64,000 bases of DNA from Streptomyces sp. T12 (GCF_028736035.1 NZ_CP117866.1:8783001-8847000); one strand, 5' to 3'; positions 1 through 8,676 are shown, numbered from the stretch's first letter. The notes: a model not told the origin generated them from the letters alone. A program made the numbers and translations.

Positions 1-653
1 GTCATCACCGCCTGGCCGGCCGCGTACGGGCCGTCGGCGGGGTTCATGTCCGTGTCGATGGGGCCGGGGTGGACGATGTTCGCCGTGATGCCGCGCGGGC
101 CCAGTTCGCGGGCCAGGGCTTTCGTCAGGCCGATCAGGGCCGACTTGCTGGTCGCGTAGAGCGTTCCGCCGGGGCCCGGCACGCGCTGGGTCATGCAGCT
201 GCCGATCGTGATGATCCGACCTCCTGCCGGCATGCGGGCGGCCGCTGCCTGCGAGGCCAGGAACACGCCCCGCACGTTCACGGCGAGGACCCGGTCCACG
301 TCCGCGAGCGACAGGCCCTCCAGGGGGCCCAGTACGCCGACGCCGGCGTTGTTCACCAGCACGTCCAGGCCGCCCAGTGCCTCCGCCGTACGCTTCACCG
401 CGTCCGCAGCCTCGTCCGCGTCCGCGGAGTCCGCCCGCAGGGCCACGGCCCGCCGTCCCAGCGCCTGAACGGCCCGTACGACCTCCTCGGCCGCCTCCTT
501 GCCGCTGACGTAGGTCACGGCGACGTCCGCGCCCTCCCGCGCGAGCCGCAGTGCCGTGGCCGCGCCGATGCCGCGGCTGCCGCCGGTGACCAGGGCGACC
601 TTGCCGTGCAGGGTTCCGTGAGTGGCTGTCATGGGTCCGTAAGTCGTTGTCAT
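1..653 (-). CDS. SDR family oxidoreductase, 3' end cut by window edge
   Basis: Short-chain dehydrogenase/reductase that would use NAD(P)H on an unknown carbonyl or alcohol substrate. Reading leftward from 653, a glycine-rich TGGSRGIG cofactor motif comes near residue 20, then NNAG, and a YATSK catalytic Tyr/Lys motif further on, in the order usual for classical SDRs. About 217 residues are visible of a usual 245-255, so only the C-terminus is missing. Two in-frame ATGs, at 653 and 632, are both possible starts; neither has a strong ribosome binding site. It is divergent from the AIM24 gene across about 140 bp. The substrate cannot be told from the sequence. Confidence 0.88.
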   Translation of the reverse strand, partial: MTTTYGPMTATHGTLHGKVALVTGGSRGIGAATALRLAREGADVAVTYVSGKEAAEEVVRAVQALGRRAVALRADSADADEAADAVKRTAEALGGLDVLVNNAGVGVLGPLEGLSLADVDRVLAVNVRGVFLASQAAAARMPAGGRIITIGSCMTQRVPGPGGTLYATSKSALIGLTKALARELGPRGITANIVHPGPIDTDMNPADGPYAAGQAVM

Positions 654-795
654 GGATCCATCCCAGCGCCGCGCGGCCCGAAGTGCTGGCGGCGAACGGA
701 CACCGAGATCGTGGGGAACCGGAACCCTGGCGGAACTGGGTAGACCCGGTGGTACCGGTCGGAACTCTTTGCTCCGGTTCCCTCGTTCCCTCCAC

Positions 796-1623
796 GTGAC
801 TCTTCAGCAAGAAATCGTCGGCAACGCCATGCAGATGGCGGTCGTCAGCCTGCGGCCCGGTCAGACCGTGTACTGCGAGGCGGGCAAGTTCCTCTTCAAG
901 ACCACCAACGTGACCATGGAGACCCGCCTGACCGGCCCGTCGAACGGCCAGCCACCCCAAGGCGTCCCGACCGCCGGCGGCGGTGGCGGCGGCATGGGCG
1001 GCATGCTGCGCCAGGCCATGGGCACCGCCATGCAGGTCGGCCAGCGCGTCCTCGCGGGCGAGTCGATCGCGTTCCAGTACTTCACGTCCCAGGGCGGCGA
1101 GGGCACCGTCGGCTTCGCGGGCGTACTCCCGGGCGAGATGCGCGCACTGGAGCTCGACGGCACGCGCGCGTGGTTCGCCGAGAAGGACGCTTTCGTCGCC
1201 GCCGAGTCCACCGTCGACTTCGGCATCGCCTTCCAGGGCGGCAGGACCGGCATGAAGGGCGGCGAGGGCTTCGTCCTGGAGAAGTTCACCGGGCACGGCA
1301 CGGTGATCATCGCCGGCGCGGGCAACTTCATCGACCTCAACCCGGCCGACTTCGGCGGCCGCATCGAGGTCGACACGGGCTGCGTCGTCGCCTTCGAGGA
1401 GGGCATCCAGTACGGCGTCCAGCGCGTCGGCGGCCTGAACCGGCAGGGCCTGATGAACGCCGTCTTCGGCGGCGAGGGCCTCTCCCTGGCCACCCTGGAG
1501 GGCAACGGCCGCGTCATCCTGCAGTCCCTCACCATCGAGAGCCTGGCCAACGCGCTGAAGAAGGCCCAGGGCGGCGACAAGCAGGGGCCGACGGGCGGTC
1601 TGTTCTCGACGAACGCGGGGTGA
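796..1623 (+). CDS. AIM24 family protein
   Basis: A 275-residue member of the AIM24 (DUF124/TIGR00266-like) beta-sandwich family; its bacterial role is unknown. Recognisable features are the N-terminal block EIVGNAMQMAV, a low-complexity glycine run near residues 58-64, and C-terminal GRVILQSLTIESLA. The GTG at 796 is chosen because family-like sequence begins directly after it (VTLQQEIVG). The open frame continues upstream to 652, but that extension is proline/arginine-rich and does not look coding. No ribosome binding site is evident, so the start is only moderately certain. Confidence 0.82.
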   Translation: MTLQQEIVGNAMQMAVVSLRPGQTVYCEAGKFLFKTTNVTMETRLTGPSNGQPPQGVPTAGGGGGGMGGMLRQAMGTAMQVGQRVLAGESIAFQYFTSQGGEGTVGFAGVLPGEMRALELDGTRAWFAEKDAFVAAESTVDFGIAFQGGRTGMKGGEGFVLEKFTGHGTVIIAGAGNFIDLNPADFGGRIEVDTGCVVAFEEGIQYGVQRVGGLNRQGLMNAVFGGEGLSLATLEGNGRVILQSLTIESLANALKKAQGGDKQGPTGGLFSTNAG

Positions 1624-1714
1624 GACGGCACACGGCCCACCGATGAGTTGCGGGTGCCGACGGGGTCTGAGGTGATGACAGCAGACCCCACCCCCCTGAA
1701 AAGAGGCACTCCTC

Positions 1715-2341
1715 ATGGGCAAGCTCGTCTCCACCCTCTTCGTCACGCTCGACGGCGTCTACCAGGCACCCGGCGGCCGGGAGGAGGACACCCGCGGCGG
1801 CTTCGAGCATGGCGGCTGGGTCTTTCCGTACGCCGACGACGACTTCGGCCAGTTCATCAACGAGGTCTTCGCGCGCCCGGCCGCCTTCCTCCTCGGGCGC
1901 CGTACGTACGACATCTTCGCGGCGTTCTGGCCGAAGGTGACCGACCCGGCCGACCCGGTCGCGTCCAAGCTCAACGCACTGCCGAAGTACGTCGCCTCCT
2001 CGACACTGACGGACCCCGCGTGGGCCGGCACCACGGTGGTCAGCGGCGACCTCGCCAAGGAGGTCGCCGCCCTCAAGGAGCGCACCGACGGAGAACTCCA
2101 GGTCCACGGCAGCGGCGCCCTGGTCAGGTCCCTGCTGGCCCTCGACCTCGTCGACACCCTCCACCTGCTGACCTTCCCGGTGGTGCTCGGCACGGGCCAC
2201 CGCCTGTTCGGGGAGGGCGCCGTGCCCACCGCGTTCAGGCACACCGCCGGCCGCACCACGAGCAAGGGCGTCGCCATCCATTCGTACGACTTCGCGGGCC
2301 GCCCGGAATACGGCTCGTTCGAGCTCCCCGAGAACGCGTGA
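1715..2341 (+). CDS. Dihydrofolate reductase family protein (RibD C-terminal fold)
   Basis: A 208-residue protein of the RibD C-terminal/DHFR-like family, NADPH-dependent reductases commonly called 'dihydrofolate reductase family' in actinobacteria. Visible are an N-terminal strand LVSTLFVTLDGV, the region FLLGRRTYDIFAAFWP, and the nucleotide-binding segment LQVHGSGALVRSLL followed by DTLHLLTFPVVLGTG. These match the usual layout at full length. The start ATG lies downstream of an AAGAGG-like ribosome binding site. It stands alone between AIM24 and a secreted ribonuclease. It is unlikely to be the housekeeping folate enzyme; the true substrate is unknown. Confidence 0.85.
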   Translation: MGKLVSTLFVTLDGVYQAPGGREEDTRGGFEHGGWVFPYADDDFGQFINEVFARPAAFLLGRRTYDIFAAFWPKVTDPADPVASKLNALPKYVASSTLTDPAWAGTTVVSGDLAKEVAALKERTDGELQVHGSGALVRSLLALDLVDTLHLLTFPVVLGTGHRLFGEGAVPTAFRHTAGRTTSKGVAIHSYDFAGRPEYGSFELPENA

Positions 2342-2453
2342 GGACCCGCCCGCGGAGTTCTCGCCCGGCCACCTCGTGGAGATCGGGTGAGAACGCCGGG
2401 GCGTACGTTAACTTCCCGAAAACTCATCGGACTTGCCGGGAAAATCTCCGGGC

Positions 2454-2481
2454 TTGACATTGACATGCCACTGTCTACGCG
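2454..2481 (+). promoter_or_regulatory. Candidate promoter of the secreted ribonuclease gene
   Basis: A consensus TTGACA hexamer at 2454-2459 is followed 16 bp later by TACGCG at 2476-2481, 15 bp before the ribonuclease ATG. The -35 is good and the -10 is weak. If real, the untranslated leader would be very short. The assignment rests on position and the -35 match only. Confidence 0.4.
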
Positions 2482-2496
2482 CGTCATCATGAAGGC

Positions 2497-2883
2497 ATGA
2501 GATTCCCCCCACGAATCACCCGCATCGGCGCCGCAGCCGCCGTCCTGTCCGCCCTCCTCGTCGGCGGCACCGTCACTGCCACTCCGGCGGCCGCCGCGGT
2601 CGGCAGCATCTGCTACGGCGACCTGCCCTCCCAGGCGCACGACACGCTCGACCTGATCGCGCAGGGCGGCCCCTACCCGTACTCGCAGGACGGCACCGTC
2701 TTCTCCAACCGGGAAGGCATCCTGCCCAGCCAGTCGTCCGGGTACTACCACGAGTACACGGTCATCACGCCTGGTTCGTCTACGCGTGGAGCTCGCCGGA
2801 TCGTCACCGGTGAGGAGAACCAGGAGGACTACTACACGGCCGACCACTACGCGTCGTTCGACCTGATCAACTACAGCTGCTGA
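2497..2883 (+). CDS. Secreted guanyl-specific ribonuclease (RNase Sa/N1/T1 family)
   Basis: A secreted small ribonuclease that cleaves RNA 3' of guanosine. Residues 1-34 form a signal peptide: basic start, hydrophobic core, then ATPAAA before the cleavage site. The mature part of about 95 residues closely follows RNase Sa. It keeps QDGTVFSNRE, the YYHEYTVITPG block with the catalytic Glu, the Arg of RRIVTGE and the His of DHYASF. The two Cys near the mature ends (SICYG and NYSC) match the family's single disulfide. No barstar-like inhibitor gene is seen beside it. A hairpin follows the stop codon. Confidence 0.95.
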   Translation: MRFPPRITRIGAAAAVLSALLVGGTVTATPAAAAVGSICYGDLPSQAHDTLDLIAQGGPYPYSQDGTVFSNREGILPSQSSGYYHEYTVITPGSSTRGARRIVTGEENQEDYYTADHYASFDLINYSC

Positions 2884-2922
2884 GCCCGTAGTTCACGGTC
2901 GGTGCCGAGGAACGGTGCGACC

Positions 2923-2961
2923 AGCCGGAAGTCCGGTCCGCGCTCAACCGGACTTCCGGCT
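2923..2961. terminator. Bidirectional hairpin terminator between convergent genes
   Basis: A perfect 14-bp inverted repeat (AGCCGGAAGTCCGG and its complement) with an 11-nt loop lies between the ribonuclease gene and the convergent small membrane gene. One arm encodes the last residues of the membrane protein. There is no U-tract, which is common for GC-rich actinobacterial terminators. Confidence 0.7.
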
Positions 2962-3144
2962 CTCGGCGGCGGCGAACAGCGCGAACGCCAGCACCAGCAG
3001 TGCGACGCTCGCGTAGATCTCGAAGCCGTCGAGGAAACCGATCCGCTGTACGAGTCCCCAGTGCCAGTCGGTGAACTCGTGCACCAGGCCCGCGACGCCC
3101 TGCACCAGGGCGATGAATCCAAGGATCTCCAGCAACTGCTTCAT
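2944..3144 (-). CDS. Small membrane protein, unknown function
   Basis: A 66-residue protein beginning MKQLLEILGF with two hydrophobic segments: FIALVQGVAGLVHEF near residues 9-23 and YASVALLVLAFALFAAA near 43-59. They are separated by a Trp-rich polar stretch. It is probably a two-helix inner membrane protein. A longer frame exists upstream, but the ATG at 3144 fits where the hydrophobic protein begins. No family is recognised. Its C-terminal codons lie within the terminator stem shared with the ribonuclease gene. It is divergent from the histidine kinase downstream of it. Confidence 0.6.
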   Translation of the reverse strand: MKQLLEILGFIALVQGVAGLVHEFTDWHWGLVQRIGFLDGFEIYASVALLVLAFALFAAAESRKSG

Positions 3145-3323
3145 GCCATGACTCTCGCCCCGCGGACCCCCCACGCCAATCGGCCGCGGGGCGAGCCATG
3201 CCCGACGGAAGTCCACGTTCCGCGGCGGCCCGCCGCAACGAAGGTCTCCGGTGCCGCGACTTTGGTCGTCGATCGGACCCGAGGGGCCGCACCAGGGCCC
3301 GGTACTGCGTAGATTTGTCGACC

Positions 3324-4568
3324 GTGAGTGGTGACAAGCCGGATCCGGTATCGCAGGTCTTCGAAGGGCGGCGCTGGCTGCTGCCCTCGGCCCTGATCAA
3401 GGAGTTCGAGCTCGACCCCGAGCGCTCCGGACGGCCCCGGCGCACCGCGCGCGACTGGGTGGTCGACTTCTCCTGCTTCCTCCTGGCCGTGATCATCGGT
3501 CTGCTGACCGCGGACACGGTGGCCGACGAGAACATCCCGGTCGGCCTCGCAGCCCTCGACCAGCTCCTCGGCGCGCTCGCCTGTGCCGCGGTGTGGCTGC
3601 GACGCCGCTGGCCGGTCGGGCTCGCGATCGCGATGGTCCCGGTCTGCTTCGTGTCGAGCACCGCGGGCGGCGCGGGCGTGGTCGCCTTCTTCACGCTCGC
3701 CGTGCACCGGCCCCTCCGGTACGTGGCCTGGGTGGGCGGGTCCTCCTTGGCGCTGGCCCCGCTGTTCTTCTGGCTGCGCCCCGACCCCGACCTGCCCTAC
3801 GGCTGGGCGATCCTCGTCGGCGTGCTGCTGACCGGTGGGGCGGTCGGCTGGGGCATGTTCGTACGGTCCAAACGGCAGCTCATGCTGAGCCTGCGCGACC
3901 GCACCCGGCGTGCCGAGACGGAGGCACGGCTGCGTGCCGAGCAGGCCCAGCGGCTAGCCCGCGAGGCCATCGCCCGGGAGATGCACGACGTCCTCGCGCA
4001 CCGCCTGACGCTGCTCAGCGTGCACGCGGGCGCACTGGAGTTCCGGCCCGACGCGCCCCGGGAGGAGATCGCGCGGGCGGCCGGCGTCATCCGGGAGAGC
4101 GCCCACGAGGCCCTCCAGGACCTACGGGAGATCATCGGCGTACTGCGGGCGGGCGAACCGGACGACGCCGGCCGCCCGCAGCCGACCCTCGCGGCAGTGG
4201 AGGCGCTGGTCACCGAGTCCCGCGAGGCCGGCATGAAGGTCACCCTCGACCAGCGCGTCACCGACCCCGCGGCCGTCCCCGCCTCCGTCGGCCGCACCGC
4301 CTACCGCATCGCCCAGGAGGGCCTGACCAACGCCCGCAAGCACGCTCCCGGTACGGAGGTCACGGTGACGGTGACCGGCGCACCGGGCGAGGGCCTGTCG
4401 GTGTCGGTACGCAATCCCGCGCCCGAGGGCGAGGTTCCCCACGTTCCCGGCTCGGGACAGGGCCTGATCGGGCTGACGGAACGGGCCACGCTGACGGGCG
4501 GGCGCCTGGAGCACAGGCCGGTGGCGGACGGGGGGTTCGAGGTGCGGGCCTGGCTGCCCTGGGGGTGA
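3324..4568 (+). CDS. Two-component sensor histidine kinase, NarL/DesK-like class
   Basis: A membrane histidine kinase of 414 residues. The first about 170 residues hold several hydrophobic helices without a large extracellular loop, so the signal is probably sensed within or near the membrane. A coiled region, then the HisKA_3 box (REMHDVLAHRL, phospho-accepting His near residue 221) follows. The ATP-binding domain has its N-box at AQEGLTNARKHA and a G-box at GSGQGLIGLTERA. The GTG at 3324 is chosen because the regular kinase sequence begins there. The response regulator follows after 141 bp on the same strand and is the likely partner. Confidence 0.93.
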   Translation: MSGDKPDPVSQVFEGRRWLLPSALIKEFELDPERSGRPRRTARDWVVDFSCFLLAVIIGLLTADTVADENIPVGLAALDQLLGALACAAVWLRRRWPVGLAIAMVPVCFVSSTAGGAGVVAFFTLAVHRPLRYVAWVGGSSLALAPLFFWLRPDPDLPYGWAILVGVLLTGGAVGWGMFVRSKRQLMLSLRDRTRRAETEARLRAEQAQRLAREAIAREMHDVLAHRLTLLSVHAGALEFRPDAPREEIARAAGVIRESAHEALQDLREIIGVLRAGEPDDAGRPQPTLAAVEALVTESREAGMKVTLDQRVTDPAAVPASVGRTAYRIAQEGLTNARKHAPGTEVTVTVTGAPGEGLSVSVRNPAPEGEVPHVPGSGQGLIGLTERATLTGGRLEHRPVADGGFEVRAWLPWG

Positions 4569-4709
4569 GCGGGGGCGAGTGGGGGTGACGCCTGCCCCCC
4601 AACGCGTGCGTGCGGCGCGGCACATGTCACGGAGTGCGCCCGCGTGGTTGAGGGGTGGTCCTCGCCGTACCGCACCTCCACGCCGTACAACCGTGATTAC
4701 GTAAGGCAC

Positions 4710-5390
4710 ATGACTGCGATCAGACTGCTCCTCGTCGACGACGACCCGTTGGTCAGAGCCGGACTGTCCTTCATGATGGGCGGCGCCGACGACATCGAGA
4801 TCGTCGGTGAGGCGGCCGACGGCGGTGAGGTGGAGACGCTGGTCGACCGGACCCGGCCGGACGTGGTCCTGATGGACATCCGGATGCCGTCGGTCGACGG
4901 CCTCACCGCCACGGAGCGGCTGCGCGGCCGCAAGGACGCCCCGCAGGTCGTGCTGCTGACCACCTTCCACGCCGACGAACTGGTGCTGCGCGCCCTGCGT
5001 GCCGGCGCCGCCGGGTTCGTGCTCAAGGACACGCCGCCCGCCGAGATCGTCGACGCGGTGCGCCGGGTCGCGGCCGGGGACCCGGTCCTGTCGCCCACGG
5101 TGACACGCCAGTTGATGGACCGCGCGGCGGGCACCGCGGCCGACACGCGCCGCTCACGCGCGCGTGAGCGGCTCACCGCCCTCAACGACCGCGAACGCGA
5201 GGTCGCCGTCGAGGTGGGCCGGGGCCTGTCCAACGCCGACATCGCCGCGGAGCTCTTCATGAGCGTCGCCACCGTCAAGACCCACGTCTCCCGCGTCCTG
5301 GCCAAGCTGGACCTCAACAACCGTGTGCAGATCGCCCTGTTGGCGTACGACGCGGGACTTTTGGAGGAAGCGGAGGACGACGGGCACTAG
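4710..5390 (+). CDS. Response regulator, NarL/LuxR type
   Basis: A 226-residue response regulator. The receiver domain starts LLLVDDDPLVRAG with the acidic pair, the phospho-accepting Asp is residue 56 in VVLMDIRMP, and the conserved Lys is in FVLKDTPP. A LuxR-type helix-turn-helix (LNDREREVAVEVGRGLSNADIA, then VKTHVSRVLAKL) fills the C-terminus. It is the likely output partner of the kinase directly upstream. The targets are unknown; a cytochrome P450 gene begins 43 bp after the stop and may be co-transcribed. The ATG at 4710 gives the usual family length. Confidence 0.94.
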   Translation: MTAIRLLLVDDDPLVRAGLSFMMGGADDIEIVGEAADGGEVETLVDRTRPDVVLMDIRMPSVDGLTATERLRGRKDAPQVVLLTTFHADELVLRALRAGAAGFVLKDTPPAEIVDAVRRVAAGDPVLSPTVTRQLMDRAAGTAADTRRSRARERLTALNDREREVAVEVGRGLSNADIAAELFMSVATVKTHVSRVLAKLDLNNRVQIALLAYDAGLLEEAEDDGH

Positions 5391-5433
5391 CCGGGGTGCC
5401 CGTGCGTTGTCGGAGTGTCGGAGGGGGAGCGTC

Positions 5434-6612
5434 ATGGCAGAAGTGATCGACCTGGGGGAGTTCGGAGAGGGGTTCCGCGAGAACCCGCATCCGGTGTACG
5501 CGCGCTTACGGGAGCAGGGCCCCGTGCACCGCGTCCGGCTGCCCGACTGGCAGTCCGAGGTCTGGCTCGTCGTGGGGCACGAGGAGGCACGCGCGGCGCT
5601 CGCCGACCAGCGGCTGGTCAAAGACGGCACCAAGATCGGCGTGAAGTCGCTTGAAGAGGAGCTGATCGGGAAGAACCTGCTGGCCACCGATCCGCCCCAG
5701 CACACCCGGCTGCGCGGGCTCGTCGCGCGTGCCTTCACCATGCGCCGCGTGGAGGAGCTGCGGCCGAGGATCCAGCGGATCACCGACGATCTGCTCGACG
5801 CCATGCTGCCGCGGGGCCGCGCCGACCTCGTGGAGTCCCTGGCCTACCCGCTGCCGCTCACCGTCATCTGCGAACTGCTCGGCGTGCCCGAGATGGACCG
5901 CGGGGAGTTCCGCAAGATGTCGACGGAGGCGATAGCGCCCACCAGCCCGGGCAAGGAGGTCGACGCCTTCGTCGCCCTGGGCGCCTACTTCACCGACCTG
6001 ATCGAGGGCAAGAGGCGCGCCGGGCCCAGCGGTGATCTGCTGAGCGAACTGATCCGCACCACGGCCGAGGACGGCGACCGGCTCTCCCCGGACGAACTGC
6101 GGGGCATGGCCTTCATCCTGCTGATCGCCGGGCACGAGACGACGGTCAACCTCATCACCAGCGGTGTGCACACCCTGCTCACTCACCCCGGCCAACTCAC
6201 CGCCCTGCGCGCCGACATGACCCTCCTGGACGGCGCCGTCGAGGAGATGCTGCGCTACGAAGGCCCGGTGGAGACGGCGACGTTCCGGTATGCCGCCGAG
6301 CCCGTGGAGATCGCCGGCGTCCACATCGAGAAGGGCGATCCGGTGATGGTCGGCCTCACCGCGGCCAACCGGGATGCGAGCCGCTATCCCGCTCCCGACA
6401 CCTTCGACATCCGACGCGACACCCGCAGCCACGTCGCCTTCGGCCACGGCATCCACTTCTGCCTGGGCGCACCCCTGGCCCGCCTGGAGGCCCGCACGGC
6501 GATACGGTCCCTGCTGGAGCGCGCCCCGGACCTGGCTCTGGACGGGGCGCCCGGGGAGTGGCTGCCGGGCGTACTGATACGGGGGGTGCGAAGTCTGCCG
6601 GTGCGCTGGTAG
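5434..6612 (+). CDS. Cytochrome P450 monooxygenase
   Basis: A soluble 392-residue P450 of the bacterial class I type, needing ferredoxin and ferredoxin reductase partners that are not in this window. The I-helix oxygen-activation motif AGHETT, the K-helix EEMLRYEG (ExxR) and the heme loop FGHGIHFCLGAPLAR with the ligand Cys near residue 343 are all present. Length and motifs indicate a working enzyme. A GGAGGGGGAG ribosome binding site precedes the ATG. It lies just downstream of the two-component pair and convergent with the Gfo/Idh gene. The substrate is unknown; the family includes macrolide and polyketide hydroxylases. Confidence 0.95.
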   Translation: MAEVIDLGEFGEGFRENPHPVYARLREQGPVHRVRLPDWQSEVWLVVGHEEARAALADQRLVKDGTKIGVKSLEEELIGKNLLATDPPQHTRLRGLVARAFTMRRVEELRPRIQRITDDLLDAMLPRGRADLVESLAYPLPLTVICELLGVPEMDRGEFRKMSTEAIAPTSPGKEVDAFVALGAYFTDLIEGKRRAGPSGDLLSELIRTTAEDGDRLSPDELRGMAFILLIAGHETTVNLITSGVHTLLTHPGQLTALRADMTLLDGAVEEMLRYEGPVETATFRYAAEPVEIAGVHIEKGDPVMVGLTAANRDASRYPAPDTFDIRRDTRSHVAFGHGIHFCLGAPLARLEARTAIRSLLERAPDLALDGAPGEWLPGVLIRGVRSLPVRW

Positions 6613-6646
6613 CGGATCGGGCACCGCGGGCCTTCGAGTCCGGGCT

Positions 6647-7669
6647 TCACAGGGCTGCACCCTGAGTTCCGCCCGCGATCTCCGCGAGCGCGACCGGTCT
6701 TCGCTCGCCCCGCGACAGCTCGCACGCCTCCGCGATCCGCAACGCCTGCAAGGCCTCCCGCCCGTCGCAGGGATTGGCCCGCTCCCCGCGCACCACCTCC
6801 ACGAACGCGTTGAGCTCCGCCTCGTACGCCGGTCCGAACCGCTCCAGGAACCCCGACCACGGCTTGTCCGCCGCGGGCGGGCCGGTCGGCTCGGTGGACG
6901 CGATCGGCGTACGGTCGTCCAGCCCGACCACGATCTGGTCCAACTCCCCGGCCAGCTCCATGCGTACGTCGTACCCGGCGCCGTTCAGCCGCGTCGCCGT
7001 GGCCGTGGCGAGGGTGCCGTCGTCCAGCGTCAGCACCACCGCGGCCGTGTCGACGTCGCCCGCCTCACGGAACATCGCGGGCCCGGCGTCCGACCCGGCC
7101 GCGTACACGTCGGCCACCTCGCGCCCGGTCACCCAGCGCAGCACGTCGAAGTCATGGATCAGCGTGTCCCGGTACAGCCCGCCGGACAGCGGCAGCCACT
7201 CGACCGGCGGCGGCTCCTGGTCGCTGGTGAGCGCCCGCACGGTGTGCAGCCGTCCGAGCCGCCCGGACCGCACCGCCTCGCGCGCGCCCACGTACCCCGG
7301 GTCGAAGCGGCGCTGGAAACCCATCTGGAGAATCGTCCCGGCGGTCTCCACCTCCCCGATCGCGTGCAGCGTGCCCGGCAGATCGAGTGCTATGGGCTTC
7401 TCGCAGAACACCGGGAGTCCTGCCCGTGCTGCCCGACCGATCAGTTCGGCGTGGGCCGACGTCGCCGTGGTGATCACCACCGCGTCCACGCCCCAGCGGA
7501 AGATCTCGTCCACTCCGGGCGCCGCCGTCTCGCCCAGGCGCCGCGCCAGTTCCTGGGCCCGCGCGCCGTCCGCGTCCGTGAGGATCAGGGAGCCGACGTC
7601 GCGGTGACGGCTCAGCGTGTTGGCGTGAATCGTGCCGATGCGGCCCGTACCGATGACCCCGATGCGCAT
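6647..7669 (-). CDS. Gfo/Idh/MocA family oxidoreductase (inositol 2-dehydrogenase-like)
   Basis: A 340-residue NAD(P)-dependent sugar or polyol dehydrogenase. The Rossmann motif GVIGTGRIG opens the protein, and the conserved EKP triad is in FCEKPIALD near residue 95. The catalytic-region His/Asp signature is in DTLIHDFDVLRW. The ATG at 7669 begins MRIGVIG; an upstream frame extension is not family-like. It is divergent from a GntR repressor, and a TGTC-AG-GACA operator lies 43 bp upstream of its start, so GntR control is likely. Myo-inositol or another cyclic or sugar substrate is plausible but cannot be fixed. Confidence 0.9.
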   Translation of the reverse strand: MRIGVIGTGRIGTIHANTLSRHRDVGSLILTDADGARAQELARRLGETAAPGVDEIFRWGVDAVVITTATSAHAELIGRAARAGLPVFCEKPIALDLPGTLHAIGEVETAGTILQMGFQRRFDPGYVGAREAVRSGRLGRLHTVRALTSDQEPPPVEWLPLSGGLYRDTLIHDFDVLRWVTGREVADVYAAGSDAGPAMFREAGDVDTAAVVLTLDDGTLATATATRLNGAGYDVRMELAGELDQIVVGLDDRTPIASTEPTGPPAADKPWSGFLERFGPAYEAELNAFVEVVRGERANPCDGREALQALRIAEACELSRGERRPVALAEIAGGTQGAAL

Positions 7670-7711
7670 GGAAACAAAGTGCGGGTTCAGTGCGTAAGCT
7701 GTCAATGCATA

Positions 7712-7721
7712 TGTCAGGACA
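7712..7721. promoter_or_regulatory. GntR operator half of a shared palindrome (site 1)
   Basis: The 10-bp palindromic core TGTCAGGACA lies in the divergent gap between the Gfo/Idh and gntR genes. The same core, extended to 26 bp of perfect symmetry, occurs before the ROK kinase gene. Position and identity suggest autoregulation by the neighbouring GntR protein. Confidence 0.6.
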
Positions 7722-7771
7722 ATCAAACTACACTACTTCCCGTCAACAACGCGTAGAGCTACGCTCGGCCC

Positions 7772-8536
7772 GTGCCGAAACCAGAAGTGGACCCGACCGT
7801 GGAACTCGAGCTCAGTGTGGACCGGAGCAGTCCGGTGCCCTTGTACTTCCAGCTTTCCCAGCAGCTCGAAGCCGCGATCGAGCACGGAGCGCTCACACCC
7901 GGCAGCCTGCTGGGCAACGAGATCGAACTCGCCGCACGCCTCGGCCTGTCCCGGCCGACCGTCCGCCAGGCCATCCAGTCGCTGGTCGACAAGGGCCTGC
8001 TGGTGCGCCGTCGAGGCGTCGGGACGCAGGTCGTGCACAGCCAGGTCAAGCGCCCGTTGGAGCTCAGCAGCCTCTACGACGACCTGGAGTCGGCCGGCCA
8101 GCGCCCGGCGACCAAGGTCCTCGTCAACACCGTCGTCCCGGCGTCCGCCGAGGTCGCGGCGGCGCTCGGGGTGGCCGAGGACAGCGACGTACACCGGATC
8201 GAGCGGCTGCGCCTCGCGCACGGCGAGCCGATGGCGTACCTGTGCAACTTCCTGCCGCCCGCGCTGATCGACCTGGACACCGCGCAGCTGGAGGCCACCG
8301 GCCTGTACCGCCTGATGCGCGCCGCGGGCATCACCCTGCACAGCGCCCGCCAGACCATCGGCGCCCGCGCGGCCACCGCCGCGGAAGCCGAGCGCCTCGC
8401 GGAGGAGGAGGGCGCCCCGCTGCTCACCATGCAGCGCGTGACCTTCGACGACACGGGGCGAGCCGTGGAGTACGGCACGCACACGTATCGCCCGACGCGC
8501 TACTCCTTCGAGTTCCAGCTGCTCGTGCGGTCATGA
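7772..8536 (+). CDS. GntR family transcriptional regulator, HutC/UTRA type
   Basis: A 254-residue repressor. The N-terminal winged helix-turn-helix spans about residues 20-85 (PLYFQLSQQLEAAI, LAARLGLSRPTVRQAIQSLVDKGLL). The C-terminal UTRA effector domain has the typical IERLRLAHGEPMAYLCNFLP and ending VEYGTHTYRPTRYSFEF. UTRA regulators normally sense a sugar, sugar phosphate or similar metabolite. It sits between a sugar dehydrogenase (divergent) and a sugar kinase (same strand), and both promoter regions carry TGTCAGGACA, so it probably controls both and itself. The start is GTG at 7772. Confidence 0.94.
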   Translation: MPKPEVDPTVELELSVDRSSPVPLYFQLSQQLEAAIEHGALTPGSLLGNEIELAARLGLSRPTVRQAIQSLVDKGLLVRRRGVGTQVVHSQVKRPLELSSLYDDLESAGQRPATKVLVNTVVPASAEVAAALGVAEDSDVHRIERLRLAHGEPMAYLCNFLPPALIDLDTAQLEATGLYRLMRAAGITLHSARQTIGARAATAAEAERLAEEEGAPLLTMQRVTFDDTGRAVEYGTHTYRPTRYSFEFQLLVRS

Positions 8537-8583
8537 ACTTCGGGCCCGGACGCTCCTGGCCGACCGCAAAAGACCGGTTGGTA

Positions 8584-8609
8584 CGTTGCAATGTCAGGAC
8601 ATTGCAACG
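8584..8609. promoter_or_regulatory. Perfect 26-bp palindromic operator, probable GntR site (site 2)
   Basis: Twelve-base arms CGTTGCAATGTC and GACATTGCAACG flank a central AG with no mismatch. The inner TGTCAGGACA is identical to the site in front of gntR and the Gfo/Idh gene. It lies between gntR and the ROK kinase gene, 140 bp before the kinase start, so it is the natural operator for kinase expression. Confidence 0.75.
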
Positions 8610-8630
8610 ATCCTGAAGTGCAACGTCCCC

Positions 8631-8676
8631 CAGGGGCGCGGGGAACTGCGCGACAAGCCCCCACGCGCCCGCACTC
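8631..8676. repeat. Streptomyces-type intergenic repeat element
   Basis: The segment beginning CAGGGGCGCGGGGAACTGCG and running through CGACAAGCCCCC resembles a short GC-rich element that is scattered between genes in Streptomyces genomes. It lies in the 213-bp gap before the ROK kinase. Its function is unknown; the assignment is from memory of the family's wording. Confidence 0.5.

Noticed and set aside
5434..8536. P450, Gfo/Idh and GntR genes as one biosynthetic cluster
   Set aside because: P450 and Gfo/Idh are convergent and the GntR sites cover only the sugar genes; no synthase or tailoring partners are near.
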